Below, in pieces: positions 24,990-33,962 of a stretch of 64,000 nt of DNA. The position numbers and the translations under genes are program-made. Location: NCBI RefSeq assembly GCF_004765785.1, contig NZ_SBIT01000009.1, forward strand, positions 124,001 to 188,000, given 5' to 3'. Below the pieces are notes generated by a model, which saw only the letters and a program-made list of their open reading frames with translations, had not been told where the DNA came from and searched no databases. Numbering within the stretch: the first letter of the stretch is position 1; every line of letters begins with the position of its first letter. The DNA is from Halorussus ruber (lineage in GTDB: Archaea; Halobacteriota; Halobacteria; Halobacteriales; Haladaptataceae).

Positions 24990-27065
24990 ATGAGTGACAG
25001 TATGACCGAGGTGGTGACGACGAACGACAGCGGCGTCGTCGTCGAGAAGTCCTTCGAGGGCGAGGAGTTCGCCGTCCCCGCAATCAAGTTCGTGATTCGC
25101 TGCGAGCGAGACGAGCGCGCGACCCTCCGGCTCGCCGACGACATCCCCGAGGAGTTCCCGATGGACAACGTCGGTTTCCACCCCGACTACGAGAACGACA
25201 ACTGGACCGCGTACAAGGACCACCGAGTCCAGTTCGAGCGCGAACTCGAACCCGGCGAGGAACTCGTCACGGTCTACGGCGTCCGACTCGCCGAGGACGA
25301 CGACCCCTCGACTTTCCTCGGCGCGCCGACCATCGAGGAGGTATCGCCGGTCTCGGTCGATTCCGGCACGACTGACCCCAACGCCGAGGCCATCGGCGCG
25401 GACGACCCCGCACCGAGCAGTCCCGACTTCGACGGCGAGGTCGGCGGCCCGGACGGCAACACCATCACGGACATCGTCTCCGAGGAGGACAGCCAACTCG
25501 TCCGCGACGTGGTCGCGGGCGAGGAGGACCTCGGACTGGACGACGAGGACCCCCTCGCGGCGGGCGACGCCGGAGACGCCGAGGACGACCCGCTCGCGGC
25601 CAGCGCCGACGATGCTGACCCCCTCGCTGAAGACGACGATACCCTCGCCGAGAGCGAGGAGGACCCGTTGGCCGACGACGATTCGGACAGCTTCCTCGAA
25701 CCCGAGGACGAATCGGTCGGCGACGAAACCGACGCTGACGCCAGCGACGAGGACAGCGTGAGCGACGCGGACGAAGCGCCCAACCTCGGCGAAACGCCCG
25801 ACGCCGACGAGGGCGTTGAGGAGACGGGCGACGAATCCGGGGACGAAACGGGCGAGTCCGAAGACCAGACTCCGCCCTCCGAGGAGGCGGACGAGACCGT
25901 GACCGCCGAACCCGAGGCGTCGCCGCCGCGCCCCGGAAGCGTCGCGGCCGCGCTCGCCGACGAAATCCGGGCCGGAGAGGTCGAGGACGACGACCTGCGG
26001 GCCATCCAGCGCGAACTCGACGTGGAGATGCCCGAGAGTACCAACGTCCGCATCCGCCACCTCCAGTCGCGCGTCGAGGACCTCTCGGCGTACACCGAGG
26101 CGCTCGAAGCGTTCATCGACGAGAACGGCGTGGCCGAGGACATCTTCGACGACTTCGAGGAGGACATCGCGTCGGTCCGGGCCGACGTGCGGGCCTTCGA
26201 GGACGAGGTGCAGGCGCTTCGCGCGGAGAACGACGACAGAGAGGAGCGCGTGGACGAACTCGGCGACGACGTCTCCTCGGTCGAAGGCGAGGTGGACAGC
26301 CTCGAATCCGACATCGAGAGCGTCGAGTCCGAAGTCGGTAGCGTGGCCTCTGACGTGGAAAGCGCCAAGGCGGACGTGAGCGACCTCGAATCCGACGTGA
26401 ACAGCGTCGAATCGGACCTGCGCGGCGTCGAGTCGAGCGTGGACGAAATCGAGTCGAACCTCGACGCGCTCGAAGCCGACTTGCAGGACCTCGAAAGCGG
26501 ACTGCGTGAGGAAATCGAGGCGACCGAGGCCGACCTGCGCGAGGACCTGCGAGAGTTCGAGAGCGTCCGCGAGGACGTCTCGGACCTCGAATCCGAACTC
26601 GAAGCCGTGGACGAACTCCGCGACGAGGTGGCCGAAATCGAGACCCTGCGCGAGGAGGTCGAGGCGCTGGAGGGCATCAGCGACGAGGTCGAAGCCCTCG
26701 AAGCAGAACTCGAAGACGCGGGCGATTTCGGCGAGGAGTTCGAGGCCCTCGAAACCCAACTGAACGAACTCGAAGAACTCGTCGGCGCGAACACCGACGA
26801 CGTGACCTCGGTCGGCAACGAGTTGGAGACGGTCGCCGACGAACTCTCCGAGGTCCGCGAGGAACTCGGCGACGTGAGCGACGCGACCGAGCGAATCGAG
26901 GACGTCTCCGAGAGCGTCGAATCGCTGTCGGCAGACCTCGACGCCCTCGAAGAGAACCTCACCGCGCGCGTCGAGAGCGTCGAGGAGGACGTGGCCGCGA
27001 TTCACGACGAACTCGAAGGCATCCAGGAGTGGCGCGAGCAGATCAACAACGTGTTCGGTAACTGA
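24990..27065 (+). CDS. Large acidic coiled-coil protein
   Basis: 691 residues in three parts. Residues of about 1-110 are a beta-rich domain (VVVEKSFEGEEFAVPAIKFVIRCERDE, ELEPGEELVTVYGVRL). About 110-310 is an extremely acidic low-complexity linker with repeated DDPLA units. From about 315 a short helical domain (VAAALADEIRAGEVEDDDLRAIQRELDVEMP) leads into a 300-residue coiled coil with clear heptads (VDSLESDIESVESEVGSVASDVESAKADVSDLESDV). The layout suggests a scaffold, chromosome or cell-shape protein, with the N-domain as the binding head. The ATG at 24990 is set by the TATA box. No named family is recognised. Confidence 0.78.
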   Translation: MSDSMTEVVTTNDSGVVVEKSFEGEEFAVPAIKFVIRCERDERATLRLADDIPEEFPMDNVGFHPDYENDNWTAYKDHRVQFERELEPGEELVTVYGVRLAEDDDPSTFLGAPTIEEVSPVSVDSGTTDPNAEAIGADDPAPSSPDFDGEVGGPDGNTITDIVSEEDSQLVRDVVAGEEDLGLDDEDPLAAGDAGDAEDDPLAASADDADPLAEDDDTLAESEEDPLADDDSDSFLEPEDESVGDETDADASDEDSVSDADEAPNLGETPDADEGVEETGDESGDETGESEDQTPPSEEADETVTAEPEASPPRPGSVAAALADEIRAGEVEDDDLRAIQRELDVEMPESTNVRIRHLQSRVEDLSAYTEALEAFIDENGVAEDIFDDFEEDIASVRADVRAFEDEVQALRAENDDREERVDELGDDVSSVEGEVDSLESDIESVESEVGSVASDVESAKADVSDLESDVNSVESDLRGVESSVDEIESNLDALEADLQDLESGLREEIEATEADLREDLREFESVREDVSDLESELEAVDELRDEVAEIETLREEVEALEGISDEVEALEAELEDAGDFGEEFEALETQLNELEELVGANTDDVTSVGNELETVADELSEVREELGDVSDATERIEDVSESVESLSADLDALEENLTARVESVEEDVAAIHDELEGIQEWREQINNVFGN

Positions 27066-27143
27066 CCGCTGGCGCTACCAAATCCAGGCGGAGCATAGCC
27101 GGAAGCGCAACGCGTTTACTCGCGGTTCTCTTTTGGGCGAACA

Positions 27144-28037
27144 ATGACCGACACGATTCCGGTCGCGGTCCCGCGCAAGGGGCGGCCGCTGGAAGCCGTC
27201 CTCCAGCGCGTCGCCGAGCAGGCCGACGCCGAGGGAGTCGCCGACGAAATCATCTCGACGCTCCGGTACGAGAAGGCCGTCACGAAGGGAAACCAGACGC
27301 CCGACGAACACGTCTACGACCGACTCGCGGAGTACAGCCATCTCGCCGACGAGACGCGCCCGGACTTCACGCTCCTGCGCGACGACCGGGCCGGAAAGCC
27401 CCGGCGCATCGTCTTCGACAGCGTGACCGTCCCGGCGGGTGACGTGAACCTCCGCCTCGTGGGGCGCGAGGAGCCGTTCCGCTCGCTCCGCAAGCACGAC
27501 TTCGCGCTCGGGTTCGACAGCGCCGACCTCGTGCTGGAGGAGGTCGTGGAACTCCGGCCCGACCCCCTGACCCGCATCGCGGACGTGAACGCCCGCATCG
27601 ACCCCCACGACACCGACGTTCGCGTCGTCGCCGGGATGGGCGACACGGTGTACCACACGCTGATGGCGACGCCCGAGGCACTCGGGCAGGGCGACCAGCC
27701 CTCCCGCAAATTTCTGCGGAACTACGCGGGCGACATCTGCATCTCGCCCCGGTACGAGCGACTGGTCGAGGCGGTGCTGGGCACGCGCAACGCCGACAGT
27801 CTCGACTTCTGCTACCCCGACGAGGACGAGGAGGAAGAGGCCGCCATCGCCGACGCTGGCGTGGGCGTTTACCTGACCGTGACCGGTTCGACCGCCCGCG
27901 AACACGGCCTCGTGGTTGGCGAAGAGCTGTTCCCGAGCGAGACGGTGCTGATGGAAAACTACGAGGAGACCGACGAGGCGGCCGAGCGCGCGAAGGAGTT
28001 GTTCGAGCGGACCGAGACCGAGATGGCGATTTACTGA
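27144..28037 (+). CDS. HisG-like periplasmic-binding-fold protein
   Basis: 297 residues beginning TIPVAVPRKGRPLEAVLQRVAEQ, which resembles the opening of ATP phosphoribosyltransferase HisG (AVPNKGR). The later KHDFALGFDSADLVLEEVVEL resembles HisG's domain-2 strand. The conserved phosphoribosyl-pyrophosphate loop of HisG is not evident. It may be a regulatory or divergent paralogue of HisG rather than the biosynthetic enzyme. An acidic insertion (DEDEEEEAAIADAG) precedes VGVYLTVTGSTAREHGLVVGEE. It marks the last host-like gene before the AT-richer integration region. Confidence 0.6.
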   Translation: MTDTIPVAVPRKGRPLEAVLQRVAEQADAEGVADEIISTLRYEKAVTKGNQTPDEHVYDRLAEYSHLADETRPDFTLLRDDRAGKPRRIVFDSVTVPAGDVNLRLVGREEPFRSLRKHDFALGFDSADLVLEEVVELRPDPLTRIADVNARIDPHDTDVRVVAGMGDTVYHTLMATPEALGQGDQPSRKFLRNYAGDICISPRYERLVEAVLGTRNADSLDFCYPDEDEEEEAAIADAGVGVYLTVTGSTAREHGLVVGEELFPSETVLMENYEETDEAAERAKELFERTETEMAIY

Positions 28038-28062
28038 TCGCTTCTATTTCTTTGTCGAGTGA

Positions 28063-29028
28063 AAGGACAAACGAACAGCTATTTACAGGAATTATGGGTA
28101 TTTTACCTCGATAGGACACGAACGAGCTGGTGACGAAGATAGGTCGGAGCGACTAAGAGGTCACGACTGGTTTGAGGTTCGCAATTAGGTTCTCGATCGA
28201 GACGGCCATACATGTCGAAATTGTGGGTCGGCTGCGAATCTTGCTGTCCATCACATCGTCCCAATCGAAGCGTCCGGTACAAATCGGCTTACGAACTTGG
28301 CGACTCTATGCCGAAAGTGCCACCGGGATGCACACAACGAGCGAGTTCGTGAGAGTAGTAGCAGACAGACGACAAGCGCGGCGAGATATCTGTTAACTGT
28401 AAATGACTTACAAGAAGTTCTTCAGGCGGCAACCCACCCACTCGACAGGGCAGTAATTACGACGCTTGCCAAGACAGGAATCGGAGTCGGAGAACTCTGT
28501 AATCTAGCAGTAGAGGACGTACAATTGCCGGACGGATACGGTGGAAGGTTTACAGAAGTGATTCCAAACCACATTCCACTACTCCGGATTAGATACGGGG
28601 GAGATCTTCCCTACAACAACCGCCGAGAGCGAAAAGGAACTACCTACATACCAATCGATGGAGAATTGGCTTACGTTTTGAAAAGATGGCTCTCAGTAAG
28701 ACCAGACCCACGTGATGGCAGTCCCCTTTTTGTATCTACGCGGGAGCAATGGGGCCCACGTATCTCCCAACACGTCGCTCAAAGCATCCTCAAAAATCAC
28801 GGGGAAACAGTAGGACTCTATGAAGAGGGCTCAGAAATGGAGAATCTTACTCCGTACTCACTCCGATACTTCTTTGAGGAACGATTTGCTGGACAACCAG
28901 TAGTCCGAGAATACCTCCTCGGCCGACGAACAGACATTAACTGGTCGTTGGAAGAGATCGCCACGCATTACCAGCGACACATCTTCAACTTAGGACTCCC
29001 ACGACAGATAGATTATATCGAAATATAG
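28063..29028 (+). pseudogene. HNH endonuclease domain fused to degenerate tyrosine recombinase
   Basis: One frame runs from 28063 to 29028, interrupted by TAG at 28186. Around the stop it reads WFEVRN, stop, VLDRDGHTCRNCGS, AVHHIVPIEAS, NLATLCRKCHRDAHN: a textbook HNH nuclease domain with two CxxC zinc pairs, the HH pair, Asn and the final His. It continues in frame into a tyrosine-recombinase catalytic domain (HPLDRAVITTLAKTGIGVGELCNL, then TPYSLRYFFEERF). The active site is damaged: the first Arg (TGMRAGEL in the neighbour) is Gly, and the His of H-x-x-R is Tyr. No ATG/GTG/TTG precedes the stop in frame. AT-richer than its surroundings, it looks like transferred DNA in decay. Confidence 0.7.
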
Positions 29029-29047
29029 TTTATAGTTGGGTAGTTCC

Positions 29048-30094
29048 TCAAAAGAGTTCGTAGATGTTTTGCTCGTAGACCTCCCGCACCCGATTCCCCC
29101 AGTTGTGGGTGTAGGTGTCGATGATGTCCTCGGCCACGTCGCCCCGGAGGTACTTCACAATGCCTCTATCACCGGTTCTATCCCGCAGGTGGGTGGTGAA
29201 GAAGTGTCGGAAGTAGTGGGGCGTCACGTTCTCCTCGGCGTCCCCACCGCTACGATGCCAGCCGTGGTCGCTAGCGTGATTCGTAACTGCATGATAGACC
29301 ATATCTGGGGTGATGCGCTGTCCCCAGTCTCCTCGCGTCGTCGCGAACAACGGTTCGGCGTCCGATATCGGATCCGGTCGCACCGCGAGCCACCGCCTCA
29401 ACGTCTGCCGTAACTCGTCATCCACGGGGATGATGGTCTCGCGCTTTCGCTTATTGGAGGCCGGACGACGTTCGCCGTTAACTAACTCTCCGACGGCGGG
29501 CTCCGACGAGACGTATATCGAATCAGGCTTTCCGTCGAGTTGCGGTCGCGTCGGATGGTCCAGTCCCGGTACGGAGATATCCTGTAGGTCGAGATTACAG
29601 AGTTCGCCGGCCCGCATGCCCGTTTTCAGGAGTGTGACAACGATAGCACGGTCGAGTGGGTGTCGCACGTCGGCTACGAACGAGCGCATCGCATCGACGG
29701 AGATGTCCCGCCGTGTCGGATTTGTATCGATACGCTCGTCCATTTCCTCGACTACGAGCGCCATCGGATTCGAGTCGAAGACGCCGACCTGCGTCATGTA
29801 GGCGTAGAATCGGTGAAGGTAGGAGGCGTAGGTCGCAACCGTACTTTCGGCCGTCTGACCTCGGAGGCTGTGGACCCACGCCATGCAGTCACGACGAGTC
29901 GTCTCGGAGATGGGCTTGCTGACACCCATCGGGTTCTCTGAAGACATCTGGATGAATTCCTCAAACTCTCGGAGGACCCGCTCGTAGGCGTCTCGCGTCC
30001 GCTCGGTCTTCCCGTGATACGTCATATCCTGCAGGAAGTACGCTATCGGGTCCTCGACAGTTGTTTCGTCTTCTGAGTGTCCCTCAATCGGCAT
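29048..30094 (-). CDS. Tyrosine recombinase (XerC/D type integrase)
   Basis: 348 residues with an N-terminal SAM-like core-binding domain (IAYFLQDMTYHGKTERTRDAYERVLREFEEF and SYLHRFYAYMTQ) and an intact catalytic domain: TGMRAGELCNL (Arg I), the HYFR of TPHYFRHFF (His-x-x-Arg), and the nucleophile Tyr in IDTYTHNWG. It breaks and rejoins DNA at specific sites through a 3'-phosphotyrosine link. I use ATG 30094, which overlaps the DUF5805-like gene by 11 bases; the remnant copy at 31102 has exactly the same 11-base overlap. The C-terminal 70 residues are nearly identical to that copy. Confidence 0.92.
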   Translation of the reverse strand: MPIEGHSEDETTVEDPIAYFLQDMTYHGKTERTRDAYERVLREFEEFIQMSSENPMGVSKPISETTRRDCMAWVHSLRGQTAESTVATYASYLHRFYAYMTQVGVFDSNPMALVVEEMDERIDTNPTRRDISVDAMRSFVADVRHPLDRAIVVTLLKTGMRAGELCNLDLQDISVPGLDHPTRPQLDGKPDSIYVSSEPAVGELVNGERRPASNKRKRETIIPVDDELRQTLRRWLAVRPDPISDAEPLFATTRGDWGQRITPDMVYHAVTNHASDHGWHRSGGDAEENVTPHYFRHFFTTHLRDRTGDRGIVKYLRGDVAEDIIDTYTHNWGNRVREVYEQNIYELF

Positions 30095-30503
30095 CGTTTC
30101 CAGTAACGATTGTGTACCCTCCGCGACGGCCACTGTACTCTACGCTATTGTCACGCTGGAGTTGCTGAAGTGTCTCCTCCAGCCGGTCTTCGATATTGTT
30201 CGTAAGTTCGTCTACAAGTTCGTCCCACGAGAGGTATTCCGACCCCGAGAGTACCGATAGGATGTTTTCTTCCAAATCTGTGCCTTCGGCAGTCTCGGTA
30301 TCATCGTCATCGGGTTCCGATTGCGACAGTTGGGCCGACTCAATCTCGAAGTCGGACCGACCGGCCTGCACCATCGTCCGGACGAACTCGCTCTGACTCA
30401 TGTCGAGTTCGTCGGCGTGCCGCTTCCACTCTTCTTTCTGGTAAGCCGGCACGAACGTCTTTACGGTTTTTCGAGACGTGTCGATATCTTCCTCGGTAGC
30501 CAT
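30084..30503 (-). CDS. DUF5805-like partner of the integrase
   Basis: 139 residues. The N-terminal part (FVPAYQKEEWKRHADELDMSQSEFVRTMVQAGR) resembles a ribbon-helix-helix or similar small DNA-binding module. An acidic linker follows, and the C-terminal ENILSVLSGSEYLSWDELVDEL, EETLQQLQRDNSVEYSGRRGGY is a winged-helix-like unit. Proteins of this kind sit beside haloarchaeal integrases and carry the label DUF5805. Position and overlap imply co-translation with the recombinase, so a directionality or regulatory factor is a fair guess. A TATA-like signal near its start is not clear. It is AT-richer than host genes. Confidence 0.75.
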   Translation of the reverse strand: MATEEDIDTSRKTVKTFVPAYQKEEWKRHADELDMSQSEFVRTMVQAGRSDFEIESAQLSQSEPDDDDTETAEGTDLEENILSVLSGSEYLSWDELVDELTNNIEDRLEETLQQLQRDNSVEYSGRRGGYTIVTGNDAD

Positions 30504-30851
30504 ATTCGAGGCGACTCACCCCACCATTATCAAGATAACCCATGCGCGAGAATAAACAACCTTATTCTGAAAAATAGTCCTTTACAAATACTGTTCCGAG
30601 ATGGTTATCCGTAATTCTGGGCCTGCGTTTGGCGGTAAATAGTACTATATTCACGTCTCTAATTTTAGGCCGGACACGAGGTGCAGATCAAATATTAATC
30701 ATTTTGTATCTATGCGCGACCGAGACAACAGTAAATATAGGATTTGTTTGATAATCTATTTCCACTTTGAAAAGACTTCTAGCCATAAATTGGCCTCTCG
30801 ACGCTAGACAACGTTTTACCTATATTAAACAGTTTTAGACAATTCTAATAG
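30504..30851. other. AT-rich spacer between the two recombinase cassettes
   Basis: Roughly 350 bases, much AT-richer than the surrounding chromosome, with no convincing gene. It separates the intact cassette (minus strand) from the truncated copy (plus strand), which point away from each other. The right end contains an inverted repeat described separately. Promoters for the DUF5805-like gene are expected near its left end. Confidence 0.5.
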
Positions 30852-30871
30852 GAATACATTCCTATTTTTAG
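30842..30871. other. Candidate recombination site at AT/GC junction
   Basis: AATAGGAAT (30847-30855) and ATTCCTATT (30858-30866) form a perfect 9-bp inverted repeat with a 2-base centre, exactly where AT-rich DNA meets the GC-rich remnant cassette. Read as 7-base arms (AATAGGA / TCCTATT) around a 6-base ATACAT spacer, it resembles a Xer/dif-type crossover site. No second copy was found in the window, so assignment is tentative. Confidence 0.35.
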
Positions 30872-31112
30872 GGTAGGGAACCCGGCGGACGGCCCTTCCG
30901 AGGACTCGAACCCCGGGGGTGACGGCCTCGAAACCCGCCTCCTCGAACTCCTCGATTCGGAGGACCATCTGTCGTGGGACCAACTGGTCGAGGAGTTGGC
31001 GGGCGACTTCGAGGACCGACTCGAAGACACCCTCCAAGAGTTGCAGAACGAGAACCGAGTCCAGTACAGCGGCCGCCGGGGTGGGTACACGGTGGTGGGC
31101 GATGGCGAGTAG
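30852..31112 (+). pseudogene. 5'-truncated DUF5805-like remnant
   Basis: A frame open from 30852 to the TAG at 31110-31112 without a start codon. It encodes the linker and C-terminal unit only: LETRLLELLDSEDHLSWDQLVEELAGDF, EDTLQELQNENRVQYSGRRGGYTVV, closely matching the C-terminal half of the intact protein at 30084-30503. The N-terminal DNA-binding-like half is missing and the frame begins at the candidate recombination site. GC content is host-like, unlike the intact copy. It overlaps the next frame by 11 bases. Confidence 0.75.
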
Positions 31113-32165
31113 TCGAACCGCGGGCGAGGCCGACCCCGACGACCCCATCGGCTACTTCCTCGAAGACCTCCGGTTCCACGGCAAGAGCGAACGGACCCGC
31201 GACTACTACGAGCGCGTCCTGCGAGAGTTCGAGGAGTTCGTCGGCGACCCGGAGCGCAACCCCGGCGGCGAGTCGCTCGCGCCCGGCGAGGCCACCCAGC
31301 GCGAGTGCATGGCGTGGGTCCACAGCCTCCGGGGCGACCTCGCGGAAAGCACGGTCGCTACCTACGCCTCCTACCTCCACCGGTTCTACGACTACATGAC
31401 GCAGGTCGGCGCGTTCGACTCGAACCCGATGGCGCTCGTGGTCGAGGAGATGAACGAGTCCATCGACAAGGACCCCACCCGCCGGGAGATTTCGGTCCCG
31501 CAGATGCGGGGGTTCGTCGCGGACGTGTCCCATCCCCTGGAGAAGGCCATCGTCGTCACCCTGCTCAAGTGCGCGTGGGCGAACTCTGCAACCTCGACCT
31601 GCGCGACCTGCGACTCTCCGGCGAGGTCGGTGAGGAAGTCGGCGAGGAGTATCTCCTCGGGACTCGGCCCCAACTCGACGGTCGGGGAGACTCGCTGTTC
31701 GTCGCCAGCGACGTAGCCCGCGGCGCGGTCGTCAACGGCGAGGAGCGGTCGGCTGCGAACAAGCGCGAGCGGGCCACCGTGATTCCGGTGGACGACGAAC
31801 TCGCGGCGGTCCTGACCCGGTGGCTGGCGGTCCGTCCCGACGCGATTTCCGACGCCGAACCCCTGTTCGTCAGCACCAGCAGGCAGTGGGGTCGAAGGCT
31901 CACGCCCCAGATGGTCCGCAATATCGTGGAGACCCACGCCCGAGAAGTCGGGTGGTATCGGAGGGGAGGCGGTGCCGAGGAGAACGTGACGCCCCACTAC
32001 TTCCGGCACTTCTTCACGACGCACCTGCGGGACCGGACCGGCGACCGGGGTATCGTGAAGTACCTCCGGGGCGACGTGGCCGAGGACATCATCGACACCT
32101 ACACCCACAACTGGGGCGACCGGGTTCGGGAGGTCTACGAACAGAACGTCTACTCGCTGGTATAG
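31102..32165 (+). pseudogene. Frameshifted tyrosine recombinase copy
   Basis: A second recombinase, inverted relative to the intact one. It starts at ATG 31102 (MASSRTAGEADPDDP), reads the whole core-binding domain and IVVTLLK, then shifts frame near 31569. The continuing frame resumes at VGELCNLDLRDL and ends at 32165 with TPHYFRHFF, IDTYTHNWGDRVREVYEQNVY. The break falls on the catalytic TGMR-GEL motif; about 7 bases appear to be missing compared with the intact copy, so the first catalytic Arg cannot be translated in frame. Both halves otherwise look well conserved, so inactivation may be recent or the gap may be a sequencing error. Confidence 0.8.
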
Positions 32166-32301
32166 CGTCGATATCGTCGTCTTCGGCGTTCGGGAAGCGG
32201 ACGAAATTCGACTGATTCCGAACTCGTAAATTCTATTTCGCTATATCCAATTCCCGCGGCGACGGGACAAGACACTCCCGTCCGACGCGGCTAGCGGAGT
32301 C

Positions 32302-32835
32302 GTGGCCGAGATTCACCTCGAAACACAGGACCCCGCGTGGCGCGGGCGGTTCGAAGGCGAGCGCGACCGAATCCGGACCGCCTCCGGCGAGGGACTGTTG
32401 GGAGTCTTCCACGTCGGCAGTACCGCGGTCGAAGGCCTTCCGGCCAAACCCGTGGTGGACGTGCTGGCGGTCTACGAGGAGTACGACGGCGCGCGCGAGG
32501 CCGCCGACAGACTCGTCGGGCGAGGCTACGACTGGCAACGCGACGACCCCGACTGGGTGGTGGTCTCGCGCACCGACGCGAAACCGGTCGTGGTCCACCT
32601 CCAACCCCGGGCGGCCGAGACGTGGCGCGACCAGTTGGTCTTCAGGGAGTTCCTCCGCGAGAACCCCGACGCGAGGAGCGAGTACGAGCGGGCCAAGCGC
32701 GAGGCCGCCGCCGACCATCCCGACGACGTGGGCGCGTACACCGAGGCGAAGAACGCGAAGATACGGGAGTTGGAGGCCCGCGCCTACGACGAGGGGTACG
32801 GCGAACTGGTGCCCGAGTTCGAGAGTGGCGATTGA
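32302..32835 (+). CDS. GrpB-family (UPF0157) nucleotidyltransferase-fold protein
   Basis: 177 residues of the GrpB/UPF0157 family, which has a polymerase-beta-like nucleotidyltransferase fold. The hallmark VFHVGSTAVEGLPAKPVVDVLAVY lies at about residues 33-55 (GS motif plus Asp). A second segment, KPVVVHLQP, supplies another strand, and YERAKREAAADHPDD is the usual helix. Members act in cofactor or CoA-related metabolism or have unknown roles. The start is GTG at 32302, giving V/M-AEIHLETQDPAW. It is the first host-type gene after the recombinase remnant. Confidence 0.82.
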   Translation: MAEIHLETQDPAWRGRFEGERDRIRTASGEGLLGVFHVGSTAVEGLPAKPVVDVLAVYEEYDGAREAADRLVGRGYDWQRDDPDWVVVSRTDAKPVVVHLQPRAAETWRDQLVFREFLRENPDARSEYERAKREAAADHPDDVGAYTEAKNAKIRELEARAYDEGYGELVPEFESGD

Positions 32836-32935
32836 AGACGGCGAGTGAAGACGACGACCGAAACAGCGTGTCAGACAACGCTGTTTTTGGCGAACCTAAA
32901 AGTTCAAATACGCGCCGCGACAACCCACGAGTAGC

Positions 32936-33721
32936 ATGAATACGGACGCGACAGGCCGGGACAGCGACGATGCCGAGTCGGGGGGCGAGTTCACCTTCGA
33001 CGACGTGAGCGTCGTCATGGGAACCTACAACGAGGAGGCCGCCATCGGAACCGTACTCGACGACATCGAGCGCGTGACCGACGGCCGGGCCGAGGTCGTC
33101 TGCGTCGACGGCTCGACGGACCGGACGCCGGAAATCGCCCGCAGTCGGGGTGCGAGAGTCATCGAGCAGGAGCCACAGGGCTACGGCGTCGCGGTGCGCG
33201 AGGCCCTCCTGACGCCCGACCGGCCGGTGGTCGTGACGACCGACTGCGACGACACCTACCCGATGGAGCGACTCCCCGACTTTCTGGCCGAAATTAACGC
33301 GGGCCGCGACGTGGTGAGCGGCGACAGACTCTACTGGGGTGCCGAGGAGATGCCGAACCTGAATCGGTGGGGCAACCACGCCTTCGCCGCGCTGGCGAGC
33401 GTCCTGATGGGCGAGGACCTCCTCGACATGCTCCTGCTGAGCGAGCGCGTCCACGACACCACCACCGGGATGCGGGCCTACCGCCGGGAGGTCATCGAGA
33501 ACATCGAGTGGACCGAGAACACCGGTCTCTCGGCGGAGTTGCTGATTCGCCCGCTGATGCGGGGCTACGACGTGCAGGAGATTCCCATCGAGTACGACGA
33601 GCGAGCGGGCGAGACGAAGTTAGACCCCTTCGCTGGCGGCGCGGCGATTGCCAAATCCATCGTGAAGGTGTGTATAGAGGAGCGACGGCGGCGCGCCCGA
33701 CGGAACCCCGATCTGAGGTAG
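32936..33721 (+). CDS. GT2 glycosyltransferase (polyprenyl-phosphate sugar synthase type)
   Basis: 261 residues with the GT-A fold: VSVVMGTYNEEAAIGTVLDDI opens the donor site, VVCVDGSTDRT follows, and VTTDCDDTYPMERLPDF holds the catalytic DxD-like acids. The acceptor half includes NHAFAALASVLMGEDLLDM and TTTGMRAYRREVIENI. The pattern matches dolichol/polyprenyl-phosphate mannose or glucose synthases, which feed archaeal N-glycosylation, at the membrane face but without a membrane segment of their own. A weak iron-box-like sequence and a TTCAAATACG promoter-like element precede it. Donor sugar unknown. Confidence 0.82.
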   Translation: MNTDATGRDSDDAESGGEFTFDDVSVVMGTYNEEAAIGTVLDDIERVTDGRAEVVCVDGSTDRTPEIARSRGARVIEQEPQGYGVAVREALLTPDRPVVVTTDCDDTYPMERLPDFLAEINAGRDVVSGDRLYWGAEEMPNLNRWGNHAFAALASVLMGEDLLDMLLLSERVHDTTTGMRAYRREVIENIEWTENTGLSAELLIRPLMRGYDVQEIPIEYDERAGETKLDPFAGGAAIAKSIVKVCIEERRRRARRNPDLR

Positions 33722-33738
33722 TCGCGTCGGTGGGTGCC

Positions 33739-33962
33739 ACGCGAAGGTTTACGTCCGAAGGCGGACGAACCCCGCCCGGACGCTTCGCGCGGTCACGCGA
33801 GCGATGCGCGGCGCTCTGCGCCGCGACTGGCGAGCGGTGAAACCGCGAGCCAAGCGAGTGTGATCCTCGGAAGTCGGAGCCTGCGCAGGCGAACGAAGTG
33901 AGCCGAGCAGGATCGTCTTCCGGCGGTTCGAGACCCGGCCGGGGCCGAGGACCGCCAGTCTG
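33739..33962 (+). repeat. Second repeat type, long copy
   Basis: Starts ACGCGAAGGTTT and ends GACCGCCAGTCTG, matching the short copy at 23449-23536 at both ends. The interior adds palindromes: CGTCCG/CGGACG near 33752-33767, CGCGGCGC/GCGCCGCG near 33808-33825, and GCCTGCGCAGGC near 33879-33890. On the minus strand it contains the 11-base loop TCACTTCGTTC flanked by GGC/GCC, the same loop type as the second hairpin of the other elements. It lies between the GT2 and NUDIX genes. Confidence 0.7.

Noticed and set aside
28172-28396. 74-residue plus-strand frame in the HNH region
   Set aside because: It is another frame over the HNH coding stretch, whose own frame shows all zinc and catalytic residues.
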